Positions 62,155 through 64,000 of a DNA stretch of 64,000 nt are shown here, piece after piece. This DNA is from Sedimentitalea nanhaiensis DSM 24252 (GTDB taxonomy: Bacteria > Pseudomonadota > Alphaproteobacteria > Rhodobacterales > Rhodobacteraceae). The stretch is taken from assembly GCF_000473225.1 (NCBI RefSeq), contig NZ_KI421509.1, positions 3,924,165 to 3,988,164 on the forward strand. Direction: 5' to 3'. Numbering within the stretch: position 1 is the first letter of the stretch; each line of letters starts with the position of its first letter. Below the pieces are notes generated by a model. It did not search any database and was not told where the DNA came from. It saw only the letters and a list, made by a program, of their open reading frames with translations. The translations under genes and the position numbers were made by a program.

Positions 62155-63456
62155 CTATCCATCGGCACCGTGACGCTGCGCACGGGACGGTCGGTTGCTC
62201 GGCGGAAGGCGCTGATGCCACATCTGACCCAGGTCCGACATCTCCCGTTTCAGCACAGTGCCATGGCGCATCATCCAGTCCGAAATCGAGCGGAATTCGG
62301 CAATCCGTGCTTTGCCCTGGCGGATGGTCACGACCGGCCAATCACCGACCAAAGCATTGGAAATACCAAAGAATTCATCGCCCCACCAATGCGCCGACCC
62401 AAATGCATGGGTGACGTGGCCCAACTGCTTCATCGCCGCCATGACCGATAGCGACTGCACATTCCCCGCCTTTTCCACCGCCGCGTGCCAGATGTCCAGG
62501 ATCGCGGCATATTCCCAGCTGACCGAACTCCACGTGCCTGGGAACCGGCGGCTGTACTCTTCGTAAAACGCCTTTGGCTGGTTGAAGAAGAACGCCTTTT
62601 CCCGCAGCAGAGGATCGTCGAAATCGGGGAACTGAAAGGTGACGCCTTCCATGAAGTCGACCGAGGTTCGGGCCACCAGCCGCTCGTATCCGTCCAGCGT
62701 GCAGGAAATGATCTGACCGTCATAACCCTGGGCATGGGCATATTCCGTCATAGCGTGCACCATCGGCGTATACGACGTGCTCCAGCACAGGATATCCGGC
62801 TTTGCATCGAGCATCGGCTGCACGATCGGGGCCGGGTCGGTATCATCGGGATCATACTGGACCTCATGCACAATGCCGATGCCCGACGCCTTGAATGCAG
62901 CGCGATAGGTGGCGAGAGACGGGCGGCCCAGCTCATCCATCTGGCTGCAGATCGCAACGGTCTTCAATTCCGGGCGGGTCTGGGACAACCATTCGACTCC
63001 GGTCACATTATAGATCGGGTGCAGCTCGCTGGGCGCGATGAGATAGGGTGTGTCAGGTGACAGGTCCGAGGGCAGCAAAGTCGAGGTCAGCACCTTGTTG
63101 TCGGTAACAAAGCCGCGCACCGGCGTGAACGTGTCCCCGCCCAGCATCATCAGGAACTTGACGCCTTCCTGATGCACCAAGTGCTTTGCCCCCAGCAACG
63201 CGCGCTCTGGGTCATAACCGCAGTCATAGGGGCAGATCCGGACCGGATAGCGCCGCCCGCCCAACAGCAGACCCCCGGCGCGATTGAGCCAATCCTCCCA
63301 GATGCGGCAGCCGTTCAGGCCGGGCTGACCCCAGCTTTCAACTCGGCCGCTGAGCGGCGCGAGAAATCCGACATTCACCGAATCTGCCATGCCGACCGAC
63401 ATCCGTGGCAGGGCGCTCTTGACGGCAAGTTGATGTGCAAAACTGGAAGATCCCAT
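62155..63456 (-). CDS. Cytosolic-looking AmiC/UrtA-like ligand-binding protein
   Basis: A 433-residue type I periplasmic-binding-fold protein, collinear with the binding protein at 59647-60939 over nearly its whole length (for example GFLAPLSGRVESWGQPGL, MMLGGDT, LLPSDLSPDT, HPIYNVTGVEWL, FQFPDFDDP, WWGDEFFGISNALVGDWPVV). It has no signal peptide: the first 28 residues lack a hydrophobic core, and an in-frame stop precedes the ATG without another start. This recalls AmiC, the cytoplasmic amide sensor of Pseudomonas. It is divergent from tmm and convergent with the GntR gene. Role as an intracellular sensor is inference. Confidence 0.82.
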   Translation of the reverse strand: MGSSSFAHQLAVKSALPRMSVGMADSVNVGFLAPLSGRVESWGQPGLNGCRIWEDWLNRAGGLLLGGRRYPVRICPYDCGYDPERALLGAKHLVHQEGVKFLMMLGGDTFTPVRGFVTDNKVLTSTLLPSDLSPDTPYLIAPSELHPIYNVTGVEWLSQTRPELKTVAICSQMDELGRPSLATYRAAFKASGIGIVHEVQYDPDDTDPAPIVQPMLDAKPDILCWSTSYTPMVHAMTEYAHAQGYDGQIISCTLDGYERLVARTSVDFMEGVTFQFPDFDDPLLREKAFFFNQPKAFYEEYSRRFPGTWSSVSWEYAAILDIWHAAVEKAGNVQSLSVMAAMKQLGHVTHAFGSAHWWGDEFFGISNALVGDWPVVTIRQGKARIAEFRSISDWMMRHGTVLKREMSDLGQMWHQRLPPSNRPSRAQRHGADG

Positions 63457-63530
63457 ACCCGAACCGTAGCAGAGAAAAGGCGTACAGCCAAAGCCTTAGT
63501 CAGAAAGATATATTCCCTTTGTTAAAATTG

Positions 63531-63605
63531 ATTGACAGGCAGGCGCAGTTTCTGCGTAACTGGACCAGACCAAAAGAACCAAAATTTTACATTGGTATGA
63601 ACCAA
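63531..63605 (+). promoter_or_regulatory. tmm control region with TTGACA and TTGGT-N4-ACCAA
   Basis: A consensus -35 element TTGACA is at 63532-63537 without a good -10 at 16-18 bases, suggesting activator dependence or coincidence. TTGGT, ATGA, ACCAA (63592-63605) is an exact inverted repeat 13 bases before the tmm ATG, resembling FadR/FCD-type GntR operators (TNGT-N-ACNA). Additional ACCA copies lie at 63562-63582. Confidence 0.45.
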
Positions 63606-63608
63606 TAG

Positions 63609-64000
<392 letters not shown>

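Overview
The window looks like a chromosome segment of a marine alphaproteobacterium of the Roseobacter group (Rhodobacteraceae). The reasons are the high G+C content, the NepR-EcfG/PhyR stress locus, the Liv-type and TRAP transporters, and above all a methylated-amine gene set (tmm, tdm, dmmDABC, gmaS, mgsABC, mgdABCD) of the kind known from Ruegeria and Roseovarius. The co-located serine cycle with malate-CoA ligase favours a Roseovarius-like methylotroph over Ruegeria pomeroyi; that assignment is inference.

Layout. 1-1.7 kb: general stress response (ecfG, nepR, divergent phyR). 2.2-5.2 kb: a three-gene envelope export cassette (small membrane protein, HlyD-type fusion protein, NodT-type outer membrane lipoprotein). 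5.6-14.2 kb: C1 oxidation (NAD-linked formate dehydrogenase fdhBA, formate-THF ligase, a small chorismate-mutase-like gene, folD and an altered folD paralogue). 14.1-27.1 kb: DMT exporter, truncated globin and the serine cycle (gck and mcl on the minus strand with a LuxR-type regulator; sga-mtkA-mtkB-hprA-ppc-glyA on the plus strand). 27.3-37.2 kb, minus strand: gmaS and mgsABC, preceded by a tightly packed seven-gene operon of small membrane proteins, an APC permease, UspA and two unknowns, then a second APC permease. 37.6-41.5 kb: dmmDABC. 41.5-43.3 kb: two divergent regulators. 43.3-48.3 kb: mgdABCD, with a LysR regulator upstream. 50.0-52.4 kb: tdm. 52.5-55.6 kb: TRAP transporter. 55.7-60.9 kb: Liv/urea-type ABC transporter. 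61.4-62.1 kb: GntR regulator. 62.2-63.5 kb: a second binding-protein-like protein without signal peptide. 63.6 kb to the end: start of tmm.

Together the genes describe one pathway. Tmm oxidises trimethylamine to TMAO; Tdm splits TMAO to dimethylamine and a C1 unit; Dmm demethylates dimethylamine; GmaS, MgsABC and MgdABCD take methylamine through gamma-glutamylmethylamide and N-methylglutamate to methylene-THF. That C1 unit is either oxidised (FolD, Fhs, FdhAB) for energy or fixed by GlyA and the serine cycle. Glyoxylate regeneration genes, a methylene-H4MPT route and the TmoXVWP TMAO transporter are not seen here.

No tRNA, rRNA, CRISPR array, insertion sequence or phage gene was recognised. 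The least explained items are the cytosolic-looking binding protein divergent from tmm, the FolD paralogue lacking the catalytic lysine, the small-membrane-protein operon around the permease, and several perfect inverted repeats in control regions.
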